Of a DNA stretch of 62,799 nt, positions 10,371 to 19,800 are shown piece by piece. The notes beneath the pieces are model-generated. The model was not told the origin of the DNA, ran no database searches, and saw nothing but the letters and a program-made list of their open reading frames with translations. Numbering within the stretch: the first letter of the stretch is position 1; the number at the start of each line of letters is the position of its first letter. The stretch comes from Lachnospiraceae bacterium (GTDB taxonomy: Bacteria; Bacillota; Clostridia; Lachnospirales; Lachnospiraceae), in the NCBI GenBank assembly GCA_024403335.1, contig JAKSSA010000007.1, positions 1-62,799 on the forward strand. The letters run 5' to 3'. The position numbers were made by a program, and so were the translations under genes.

Positions 10371-11870
10371 ATGGAATTTTTACCTTATGTGATTATTGCA
10401 ATAGTTGCCTTAATCGTATTGGTTGTTGCAGCAGGTTATGTTAAGTCCCCTCCGGACATAGCATTCATTATTTCAGGTCTTAAGAAGGAACCTAAGGTAC
10501 TTGTAGGACGTGCGGGAATCAGAATTCCGTTCTTTGAAAGAAAGGATACTTTACTTATTAAGCAGATTACCGTTGATATCAAGACCAATGGCTACATTCC
10601 TACAAGAGACTTTATTGGTGTTGATATCGATGCAGTTGCAAAAGTACGTATTATGACTGATAAGGAAGGCATTAAGCTTGCTATGAAGAACTTCCTTAAT
10701 ATGCGCGAGGATAAGATAGCATCAGCACTTACTGATTCACTTCAGGGTAATATGCGTGAAATTATAGGTACAGTTGAATTAAGAGAACTCTGTACAGACA
10801 GAAAGCGTTTCGGTGATGAAGTTCAGACCAAGGCACAGCTTGATATGAATGCGCTTGGCATTGAAATTATTTCATGTAATATCCAGAAAATTGAGGACGA
10901 AAAGGGACTCATTCCTGCTTTGGGACAGGATAATATGAGTAAGATTCAGAAGGATGCATCAATTGCAAAGGCAAATGCTGATAAGGAAGTTGCTATTGCT
11001 GAAGCAGAGGCAAGAAGACTTGCAAATGATGCCAAGATTGCATCTGATACAGCTATTGCAGAACGTGAGAATGAACTTGCAATTAAACAGGCTGAACTTA
11101 AGAAGGCAGCAGATATTAAGCTTGCTGAAGCTGATGCAGCTTATGAAATTCAGAAGGAAGAGCAGCGTAAAACAATCGAAATTACAACTGCTAATGCAAA
11201 TATCGCGCGTCAGGAAAGAGAAATTGAGTTAAAGCAGAAGGAAGTTTCTGTTACTGAGCAGCAGCTCGAAGCTCAGATTAAGAAGAAGGCAGAAGCTGAG
11301 AAGTTTGCAAGACTTCAGCAGGCAGATGCAGATTTGTATGAGCGTCAGAAGAAGGCTGAAGCTGAACGTTTCGAAAAGGAACAGGAAGCATTGGCAAGAA
11401 AAGCTCAGGCTGAAGCTGATATGTATGCTAAAGTTAAGGAAGCTGAAGGTATTAAGGCCGTAGGTGAAGCAGAAGCAGCTGCAATTGCCGCAAAGGGTAT
11501 TGCAGAAGCAGAGGCAATTGACAAGAAGGCTGAGGCTATGAAGAAGTATGGTCAGGCAGCTATGACAGAAATGATTGTCAACAAGCTCCCTGAAATGGCA
11601 AAGGCTATCGCAGAACCTCTTAACTCTATTGACAAGGTTACAATTATTGATGGTGGAAATGGTACAACAGGAGTTGGTCAGATGGGTGGATATGTTCCAA
11701 CTGTTTTGGCAAAGACCATTGAATCAATCAAAGAAACCACAGGCTTTGACATTACTGATGTTATGAGAGCTGATACATATGATGCAAAGGTTAATAAGAA
11801 CATCAATGTAAAGGGACTTGAAAATGCAAGAAATGTCAAGGTTGAGAAAATCAATGTTGATGTTGAATAA
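10371..11870 (+). CDS. floT: Flotillin-like SPFH/PHB-domain membrane scaffold
   Basis: A 499-aa protein with an N-terminal membrane anchor (about residues 4-22), an SPFH/PHB domain (about 25-200) and a long Ala/Glu/Lys-rich coiled coil (about 200-400) with repeated AEAEA-type segments. The C-terminus is less regular. This is the layout of bacterial flotillins (Bacillus FloT/YuaG), which organise membrane microdomains and oligomerise through the coiled coil. SD GGGAGG precedes the ATG. The NfeD-type partner that often sits next to flotillins is not in the window. Family call is firm; the symbol follows Bacillus by similarity. Confidence 0.93.
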   Translation: MEFLPYVIIAIVALIVLVVAAGYVKSPPDIAFIISGLKKEPKVLVGRAGIRIPFFERKDTLLIKQITVDIKTNGYIPTRDFIGVDIDAVAKVRIMTDKEGIKLAMKNFLNMREDKIASALTDSLQGNMREIIGTVELRELCTDRKRFGDEVQTKAQLDMNALGIEIISCNIQKIEDEKGLIPALGQDNMSKIQKDASIAKANADKEVAIAEAEARRLANDAKIASDTAIAERENELAIKQAELKKAADIKLAEADAAYEIQKEEQRKTIEITTANANIARQEREIELKQKEVSVTEQQLEAQIKKKAEAEKFARLQQADADLYERQKKAEAERFEKEQEALARKAQAEADMYAKVKEAEGIKAVGEAEAAAIAAKGIAEAEAIDKKAEAMKKYGQAAMTEMIVNKLPEMAKAIAEPLNSIDKVTIIDGGNGTTGVGQMGGYVPTVLAKTIESIKETTGFDITDVMRADTYDAKVNKNINVKGLENARNVKVEKINVDVE

Positions 11871-11879
11871 TGATTATTA

Positions 11880-11957
11880 TTTGAACGTATTTGAACAGTA
11901 TTTGAAAGCGTTTGCAAGTGTTTGAATAATATTTGAAAGCGTTTGATTAGTATTTGA
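11880..11957 (+). repeat. TTTGA repeats phased at about 10.5 bp
   Basis: TTTGA (once TTTGC) starts at 11880, 11890, 11901, 11911, 11921, 11932, 11942 and 11953, intervals of 10 or 11 bases. The array begins just after the flotillin stop and ends about 20 bases before the -35 of the degV promoter. Confidence 0.75.
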
Positions 11958-11976
11958 TTAGTTTTTTTGTAATCAT

Positions 11977-12005
11977 TTTACTTATTTTATTAATTGTGAT
12001 AAAAT
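11977..12005 (+). promoter_or_regulatory. Predicted sigma-A promoter for the DegV gene
   Basis: TTTACT (11977-11982), 17-base spacer, TAAAAT (12000-12005), directly downstream of the helically phased TTTGA repeats. Confidence 0.6.
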
Positions 12006-12040
12006 GCCGGCATAAGGGTTTGTGAAAGGGAGATGATTTT

Positions 12041-12943
12041 ATGGCATTGGTAATTATTACGGACTCAGCAACTGATGTTTCACAAAGAATAAAAGAAAAG
12101 TATAATCTTCATGTTATACCTACACCTGTTGTAATTGATGATAAAGATTATTTTGATTGCGAAACAATAGAGCCTAAACAGTTTTATGACATTCAAAGAA
12201 AAGGCGCTAAGATATCAACTTACCATGTAAGCCAGCAGATGTTTTATGATCATTTCAGACCATTTGCTGAAAAAGGTGATGCAGTTATTTATCCCTGTTT
12301 CTCAACAGGAATTGCAGGAACCTATCAGGCAGCTATGTTAGCTGTTGAAGAACTTAAAGAGGAATTTCCTGATTTTGATATAACAGTAGTAGACAGTAAG
12401 TGTGCATCCATTGGTTTTGGCATGATTGTCGTAATGGCATTGATGATGTTAGAACAGGGTGCAACAAAAGAGGAAATAGTTGATGGATTAATGTGGCACA
12501 GAGATCATCTGGAACATCTTTTTACCGTTGAAACGCTTGAATATCTTTACAAGGGCGGAAGAGTAAAAAAGACTGCTTACATCGCAGGTGGTGTTCTTGA
12601 CATAAAGCCTATAATTGAAGTAGATGATGAGGGTAAGCTTGTACCAATCGAGAAAATAAGAACAAGAAAAAAAGCTATAGCAAGACTCGTTGAGATAGCT
12701 AAGGAAAGATCTTATGATTTAAAGAATTCACCGGTTGGTGTAGTTCATTCAGATTGCTATGATACTTTGAAAGCTTTCGAAGAAACCTTGAAAGAAAAAT
12801 ATGGTATCGAGAAGTTTATCGAGGCACAGATTGGTTGTGCAATCGGTGCTCATACAGGCCCTGGAGTTATCGGCGTAGGCTTCCTGAATGAGAAGAGCCC
12901 ATATGCTGACAAATACAATTTCATGGATTTTGATTTTTCATGA
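12041..12943 (+). CDS. DegV family fatty-acid-binding protein
   Basis: A 300-aa protein with the DegV fold signature: N-terminal IITDSATDVS, a central FSTGIAGTYQ and a C-terminal segment with GAHTGPGVIGVGF. DegV/FakB proteins hold a fatty acid that FakA kinase phosphorylates so that it can enter phospholipid synthesis. No fakA is present here. SD AAAGGGAG is well placed. The gene has its own predicted promoter and a terminator after it, so it looks monocistronic. Family call is firm; the lipid bound is unknown. Confidence 0.95.
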   Translation: MALVIITDSATDVSQRIKEKYNLHVIPTPVVIDDKDYFDCETIEPKQFYDIQRKGAKISTYHVSQQMFYDHFRPFAEKGDAVIYPCFSTGIAGTYQAAMLAVEELKEEFPDFDITVVDSKCASIGFGMIVVMALMMLEQGATKEEIVDGLMWHRDHLEHLFTVETLEYLYKGGRVKKTAYIAGGVLDIKPIIEVDDEGKLVPIEKIRTRKKAIARLVEIAKERSYDLKNSPVGVVHSDCYDTLKAFEETLKEKYGIEKFIEAQIGCAIGAHTGPGVIGVGFLNEKSPYADKYNFMDFDFS

Positions 12944-12968
12944 TTATATGATTTTTTATGAAAATTTA

Positions 12969-12997
12969 ATGCTCATCTTAGTGGTGAGCATTTTTTT
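12969..12997 (+). terminator. Rho-independent terminator after the DegV gene
   Basis: Stem ATGCTCATC / GGTGAGCAT (one G-T pair) around a short loop, followed by a run of T. Confidence 0.85.
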
Positions 12998-13043
12998 GAC
13001 CTATTTTTCGGACATGTATCGTGATATAGTTTATTTAGCTGTA

Positions 13044-13085
13044 TTGACTTCTAACCCTTGACTTTTAAGCCTTGACTTTTAAGGT
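13044..13085 (+). repeat. 14-bp tandem triplication carrying the addB -35 box
   Basis: TTGACT occurs at 13044, 13058 and 13072 in consecutive 14-bp units of the form TTGACTTTTAAGCC. Only the last copy is 17 bases from the -10. Confidence 0.8.
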
Positions 13086-13100
13086 GAAGATATATATAAT
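13072..13100 (+). promoter_or_regulatory. Predicted sigma-A promoter of the addBA operon
   Basis: TTGACT (13072-13077), 17-base spacer, perfect TATAAT (13095-13100). The -35 is the third of three tandem copies. Confidence 0.75.
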
Positions 13101-13155
13101 AAAGGCAAACATACATTCGATTTTTTTAATGACGAAAGGAATGAGATTTTAGGAT

Positions 13156-16100
13156 ATGGTCAGATTTATTTTAGGACAAGCTGCCTCAGGAAAAACAACA
13201 TATGCTTATAAAGAAATAATCAGACAGGCAAAGGAGAATCCCGATAAGAACTATTTTTATGTAGTTCCCAGCCAGTTTACTTTGCAGACTCAGAAGAATC
13301 TTGTGGAGAATCATCCTGACCATGTTTTGATGAACATTGATGTAGTCAGTCTTGAACTGCTTTTTTCTCGTGTAAGGAAATTAGCCGGTAAAGATATAAA
13401 GATGCTTGGCGAGTCAGGTAAACGAATGCTTGTTAAGCGTGTAATGCTTAAAATGTCTGAAAATTTGTCACTTTATAAAAGCTATGTGAAGAGTGATACC
13501 TTTATAGACAAGGTTAAATCTGCCATATCTGAATTTTATCAGTATGATATAACACCTGCAAAGCTTAGAGAGTATTCAGAGAATATCAAAGAAGGTGAGC
13601 TTTTTAAGAAGAAACTTGCTGATATCGTAACTTTATATGAGGAATTTGATTCACATTTTAAAGATGGCTTACTTCCAAGAGAAGGTTTATACGATTGTCT
13701 CGCAGAAAATCTTGGAAGCTATGAACCTATTAATAATTCGGTAGTTTATTTTGACAATTTTACCGGCTTTACGCCATCTCAGTACAGACTGATCCGTCAG
13801 ATTATAGCTGTTGCTGAAGATGTATATTTTGTTGCAACCTATGAAGGCAGAAGCGAAAAAAAGCACAGAAGCTTTTTTGAAATGTCAGAAAATTATATAA
13901 ATATTGTTAAAAAGCTCACTTCAGAAGCAGGCAAGCTTTTTGAAGAACCTGTCTTTATTGATGGAAAGAATTTTGCATCTGATGATATCGAATATCTTAA
14001 ACAGAATATTTTTAAGGTTGGCAGAATTGTAAGAACAAACAGCAGTGGTAATATTCGTATTTTTTCTGCGATTGACGAAAAAAATGAATGTAAGATGGTT
14101 GCAACTCAGATACTAAAGGATTTGGTTGAAGAAGACTTGAGATATAAAGACATCGCCATCATTTGTGGTGATATTGGTGTTTATGGAGAAACCATGGCTC
14201 GTGCGCTTAAGAATATAGGAGTGCCTTCTTTTTATGATGCCGGTCGTACACTGATAGAAAGTGAACTTGGAGTTTTTATAACCTGTCTTTTTGAAATGGC
14301 AGTAAACAATTACAGAAAGGAATCTGTTATTGGCTATGTCAAAACTTTATTGTCAGGCTGGAACAGTGAAGATGCCTGTGATTTTGAGAATTATTTAATA
14401 TCTGCCAGCATAAAATATGTGAGCAAAGAGACGCCTTTTAAGAAAAAAGCTCAGACAGTAAAATTTGTTGATTTGTCTAATGTTGAAAAACATAGAATTA
14501 AATTGATGAGTGAGACAAGGGATATTGTTGCATATCTGTCTGATAAAAAGAAAAATACTACTCTGAAAATTAATGCTTTGAGAAGGTTCTTCGATAAGAT
14601 ATCTCTTGAAAAAAGAATTGAGGAAATAGCAGATAAAGCCGAGAACATGAAGGATGAAAGAAGAAAGCACGAGCTGATAGCTTCTTTCACTGTTTTGGAT
14701 GAAGTTTTATCAGAATGTGATGAACTTTTGGGAAATGAAATCATGAATATCAAGGAATTGTTTGGAATTATAAGTACCGGTATGTCAGGTGTGAGTGTTC
14801 TTTCAGTTCCTACTTCAGATGATTATGTTATTATTGGTGATATAGAGCGAACAAGAATTGAAGGTGTTAAGAAACTGTATGTTCTTGGTATGAATGATGG
14901 ATTTTTACCCAAGAATGCATCCGGCACAGGATTATTATCAGACAATGATAAGGAAAAGTTAGAAGAAAATGGTGTATATCTTGCACCGAATGGAATTCGC
15001 TCAATTGAGATAGAGAAATTTTATCTTTATCAGTTACTTGGTAAAGCATTAAATCAGATTACCTTTTCATTTGCGAAGGTTTCTGATGGTGAAGCCAGAA
15101 CTGTATCACCATATCTTTTGAAGATTAAGGATTTATTTAACAATATAGTTGTAGAAGAAAAAATAAAAGACGAGGTATTTGATATTCTTCGCGATGATAA
15201 AGGTAAAAGCTGGTTTATTAAGAAATTGTCAGATTACTTAAAGTCACTTGGTAAAAAAGATAGTGAGGAATGGGATGATGAGGAAATTTTGATGGCACTT
15301 GCTACCTCTCTTGACAGTGAAGAATTATATGAATATATCAACAATGCCACAGGACGTTATTATGAGAGGGGAAATGGCAGCATTGCGGCTAAGTGTTTAT
15401 ATGGACAGGTTATTAATAGTACAATAAGCCGTCTTGAAAGCTTTGTAAAATGTCCTTTTGAATTTTTCTTGAAGTATGGTTTGGGCTTGGAACCGAGAGT
15501 TTCAGATAATGTCCAGTCGAATGAATATGGAACGATACTTCATGCTGTTATGGAACAGTATTTTAAAATGGTGAAGGAAGAAATGCCCGGTATTAAACCT
15601 GGAGAAGTCGCAAGAGAAAAGCGTATTGAAATGGTTGAAAAGGTAGTAGAAAAGCTTGTGGCTGAGAATGGTAAGTTTGATAAGGAAAATGCATCAGACG
15701 CTTCTAAAATTCAGGAAATAAAGACTGTTTCATTATCTTATATTGATATTGCTACTTATCAGTTATCAAAAAGCGATTTTGTTCCAGAGGGCTTTGAACA
15801 CAGATTTAATTATGAAGATGATAAGATAAAGCTTCATGGTACAATCGACAGATTTGACATAATGGAAAAGTGGGGGAGAATATTTGTCAAGCTTGTTGAC
15901 TATAAGTCAAGCAGTAAAACAAAATCTTTTTCACTTAAAAAACTTTATGAAGGACTTGATTTTCAGCTTCCTTTGTATTTTGCTTCCATTCGTAAGGAAC
16001 TTTCTGAAAAGTATCCTGAAATGCCCGTTGAATTCGCAGGCGCTTTTTATGCACCAATGGAATATTTAACAACAAAAGATATGGATATATCAAAACTTGC

Positions 16101-16848
16101 AAGTGGGACTATTTCAGATGTTAAAAACAATGTGGAGGCAGCACAAAAATCAGACATAGTTGACAGCCTTTTTAAAGATATGTTGGAGTATGAAGATACT
16201 GATTCAACAGGGGATATAGATTCCATGTCTGTTTTCGATGAGTCTTTTGAAACAGATATATTTAAGGATCTGAAACTTGGTGGAATGTTTGCCTTAGAAA
16301 GAAATGTCGTAGGTGGATTAGACAATGATTTATATGATTTGGCAGGAAGAAAGGCTTATAAAGAAACTAAAAGAGAAGAATTAACGAAAAGTGGTGTTGA
16401 TGCTTCTGAAGTGGAGGAAAAGCTTGATGAGGAGGAAAGAAAACAGTATGACAATGGCGAAGAGCTGATATCGGCTTATCCTTTTGTGTCAAATGGTGTT
16501 AAGTCAAAAAACGTAAACATTACTCTTACTAAGCGTAGTAATGAGGGAGATGCTTTAGCAGCAAGACTTGATAAAAAAACTTCTGAAATAGCTTTTACAA
16601 AAAGAGAGCTTGAAATAATACTTTCTTACTCAATTCATAAGGCTCAGTTGGTTGCAAAGCAGATATTAAGCGGTGAATTTTCAAAGACAAGGTGTGACAG
16701 CATGCATTGTACTTACTGCGATTATAAGGAAACCTGTGGTTTTAGTACTGAAAAGAGAGATTGTAAGGATTTACAAAAAAGAAAGATTAATGGCAAAAAG
16801 GAAGAAATTATAGATTTGATGGAGGCAGAACTGAATGAGAAAATGTGA
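13156..16848 (+). CDS. addB: AddB, helicase-nuclease subunit B
   Basis: Subunit B of the AddAB enzyme that processes double-strand breaks for RecA. A Walker A-like GQAASGKTT is at residues 7-15. The C-terminal nuclease has LVDYKSSS around residue 914. The cysteines of the 4Fe-4S staple are present: one in FVKCPFEFF (about 765) and three in CDSMHCTYCDYKETC (about 1180-1194). Length 1230 aa is slightly above usual; an acidic insert lies around 1000-1040. A TAG in frame just upstream fixes the start. The nearest good SD (GAAAGGA) is 16 bases away and is followed by a three-codon mini-ORF (ATG AGA TTT TAG) ending three bases before this ATG, so reinitiation is possible. It overlaps addA by 14 bases. 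Confidence 0.95.
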   Translation: MVRFILGQAASGKTTYAYKEIIRQAKENPDKNYFYVVPSQFTLQTQKNLVENHPDHVLMNIDVVSLELLFSRVRKLAGKDIKMLGESGKRMLVKRVMLKMSENLSLYKSYVKSDTFIDKVKSAISEFYQYDITPAKLREYSENIKEGELFKKKLADIVTLYEEFDSHFKDGLLPREGLYDCLAENLGSYEPINNSVVYFDNFTGFTPSQYRLIRQIIAVAEDVYFVATYEGRSEKKHRSFFEMSENYINIVKKLTSEAGKLFEEPVFIDGKNFASDDIEYLKQNIFKVGRIVRTNSSGNIRIFSAIDEKNECKMVATQILKDLVEEDLRYKDIAIICGDIGVYGETMARALKNIGVPSFYDAGRTLIESELGVFITCLFEMAVNNYRKESVIGYVKTLLSGWNSEDACDFENYLISASIKYVSKETPFKKKAQTVKFVDLSNVEKHRIKLMSETRDIVAYLSDKKKNTTLKINALRRFFDKISLEKRIEEIADKAENMKDERRKHELIASFTVLDEVLSECDELLGNEIMNIKELFGIISTGMSGVSVLSVPTSDDYVIIGDIERTRIEGVKKLYVLGMNDGFLPKNASGTGLLSDNDKEKLEENGVYLAPNGIRSIEIEKFYLYQLLGKALNQITFSFAKVSDGEARTVSPYLLKIKDLFNNIVVEEKIKDEVFDILRDDKGKSWFIKKLSDYLKSLGKKDSEEWDDEEILMALATSLDSEELYEYINNATGRYYERGNGSIAAKCLYGQVINSTISRLESFVKCPFEFFLKYGLGLEPRVSDNVQSNEYGTILHAVMEQYFKMVKEEMPGIKPGEVAREKRIEMVEKVVEKLVAENGKFDKENASDASKIQEIKTVSLSYIDIATYQLSKSDFVPEGFEHRFNYEDDKIKLHGTIDRFDIMEKWGRIFVKLVDYKSSSKTKSFSLKKLYEGLDFQLPLYFASIRKELSEKYPEMPVEFAGAFYAPMEYLTTKDMDISKLASGTISDVKNNVEAAQKSDIVDSLFKDMLEYEDTDSTGDIDSMSVFDESFETDIFKDLKLGGMFALERNVVGGLDNDLYDLAGRKAYKETKREELTKSGVDASEVEEKLDEEERKQYDNGEELISAYPFVSNGVKSKNVNITLTKRSNEGDALAARLDKKTSEIAFTKRELEIILSYSIHKAQLVAKQILSGEFSKTRCDSMHCTYCDYKETCGFSTEKRDCKDLQKRKINGKKEEIIDLMEAELNEKM

Positions 16849-19800
16849 TATCCCATATTCTAAAAATCAGATAAATGCGATTGAGCAGAGAAATTCAAAT
16901 CTGCTTATTGCTGCAGCTGCCGGCTCAGGTAAAACAATGGTTTTGGTTGAGCATATTATAGACAGAATTACAGCTTCGGAAAACAAAACAGACATTGACA
17001 AATTGCTTGTGGTTACTTTCACAAGAATGGCCGCTAAAGAAATGCGCGACAGGATTGAAAAGACATTGAATAAAATGATAGAAGAAAATCCTGAAGATGA
17101 AAATCTTAGAAGGCAGATTAAACTTCTTCCACAGGCAAATATTTCAACCATCGATAAATTCTGCGGATACATAGTACATAATTACTTTTTTAAAACGGAA
17201 TTTGAACCGGCATATAATCTTGTAGAGGCAAAGGATATAAATGCTTTGAAGGAAGATACTTTGGATGAAATGATCGAAGAGCTTCTTGAGTCAGGAGATA
17301 AAAGAATAAAGAGGCTTATCAAATCTTTCGGAAGTGCAAGAAAGAATGCTAATTTAAAGAATGCCATACTTAATATTGATCAACAGCTTGAAAGCTATCC
17401 ATGGCCGGAAAAGTGGCTTGAAAATCAGATTAAGGTTTTATCTTCAGACATACCATTTACGGACACTTCATTGTATAAGGAATATGTTGAAAAGCTTATT
17501 AATGCTTTTCAGGCATTTATCAACAAGGAAATAAAGACTATTGCAGGTCTATATGATTTATTTGATACAACTGTTGCCTTGGAGAATATGCAGCAGAAGC
17601 TTGGTTATGAGGACATAGCAAATAAAGCCGGGATTCCTTTTTCAGCATTAAGTGATGAGACTTTAAAAGAACTTGATGCGATAAGTAAAAAACTTGGCAT
17701 TGTTATTAATGAAGATAACCTTGGTTTGGTAGTTTGTCAGTATGAGAAGGATTTAATTAATCAAAAAATTGCTCGTTGTGAAAAAAAAAAAAAAAAATAT
17801 TATGAATTCTATACTAAAGCAAAAGCAGATGTAAATTCAATTTCTTCATGGTTAGCTGACGATTTTTTCACACTGAAAAGACCAGCTACATGCTGGAAAA
17901 GAGGAAATTCTCTTTATCCTAAAAAGGATGATTATGAAAAAGGAACAGAAATAGGCATACGATATAAAAAACTGATTGAAGGTGCTTTATCAGAGCATGA
18001 AAAAGTCAGCGCTGAAGTAAAAAGTATTCATAGCTTTTTTAAACTTGATCGAAATGTTTTAAACCAAATGACAAAAGCTTCAAACGATGAAATGGTAGCA
18101 TTGCTTGAAGTTGTATTGAAATTCAGGAATAATGTTGCAGTTGCAAAAAAAGAAGATAATAAATATGATTTTTCTGATATAGAACACGCAGCTTTAGACA
18201 TTTTGATTAATCCTGAAAATTTCGAGTGTACAGAGGTAGCTAAAGAGCTTCGCACTAAATTTGATGAAATAATTATTGATGAATATCAGGATAGTAATGA
18301 TTTACAGGAATATATATTAAAATCGATATCAAGAGAAGAAGAAGGCCATCCTAATATGTTTATGGTTGGCGATCTTAAACAAAGTATTTATGCTTTCAGA
18401 AATGCAAAGCCGGCTCTTTTTATTGGCAAATATAAGAGCTTTGAACGACTTAACGATTCAAATGCAGAGGAATTTGAAGCTTTGAAGCACTGCGAGCAGG
18501 CTTATGCTGCAAAAAGCTATCTTATAGAATTGTCGCAGAATTTCAGAAGCAGATACAGCGTTCTCGAATCAATTAATGAAATATTCAGAAGCATAATGAA
18601 AAACGAATACTGCGGTTTCAATTATGATAAGGAAGCAGAATTGAATTTTGCTTTTAAAGACCTTGATAATGATAAGCCCTGTAATAAATCAGAATATATC
18701 AGACTTCTTTTTGATAAGAATAAAAATGCTGATTCAGCTGAAGAAGCTGCTTCTGTTGCAGATTTATTAAATGATGATTCGGATGATGAAAATCCATTTC
18801 CACAGAAGAAATCAGATGATGAGGCTATAGAAACTGAGGGAGAAGTAGAAGCAGAAGCCGGTTATGTTACAAAGCGCATAAAAGATATTATAACAGGTGT
18901 TGAGAACATACCTGTTTGGGACAAGGAAATCAAAATGATGCGCCCTGCTAAAGCTTCAGATATAGCTATTCTTTTGCGCGAAGGAAAAACATCAGGCCGC
19001 ATATACAAGGAAAAACTTGAAAAACTTGGGATAGGCGTTAAGTTTAGCGTTGAGCAGTCATATTATGAGTCAGATGTCGTAAATGTAATTACTTCAATGC
19101 TTAATATCCTTGATAACCCAAGAGATGATGTTCCTGCAGCAACAGTGGCATATTCACCGATTATCGGACTTAATTCAGAAGAATTATCATTTATAAAAGC
19201 TGTCTATGGCGATCATGTTGAAGTTGAAGATGATGATGAAGATGGAGAGAGAAACAAAAAAGTTGCTGATAAAAAGTGGACAGCTAAAGAATATCTTTTT
19301 GACTCATTTATTAAGCTTGTAAACTCTGATATAGATAGTTCAATTGAGGCAGTAAGAGATAATCTTGAGAAAAAAGGCGTTGATTTGAAGGAAGGCAGCG
19401 AGGATCGTTTAACTATAGCTAAAGGCCTGTCAAATGCAAAAGCCAAGCTTGAAAAATTCTTTGCCATATATAACGAAATTGAAAAGAATAAAAATAAATG
19501 GTCAGTTCATGAACTTATCAGTGAAATATATGAAAGAACAGGCTATTACAATCTGGTTGGGACTTTGCCTTCAGGAGAAGCTAAGCAAAGTAATCTTAAC
19601 ACGCTTGTTTTGATTGCTAAAAAGAATGAAGCACAGCAGAGATATTCTTTATATGATTTTATTGTTGAAGTAAAGCGACAGAAAGAATTGAATGTGCCGG
19701 TTGAGGAAGCAGGAGACGAGTTTTCAGATTCAGATGATGTCAGAATATATACTATTCATAAAAGCAAAGGACTTGAATTCCCGATAGTGTTCCTTTGTGG

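Noticed and set aside
17781-17797. addA as a frameshifted pseudogene
   Set aside because: The frame stays open through the A17 tract and all helicase and nuclease motifs downstream are in the same frame.
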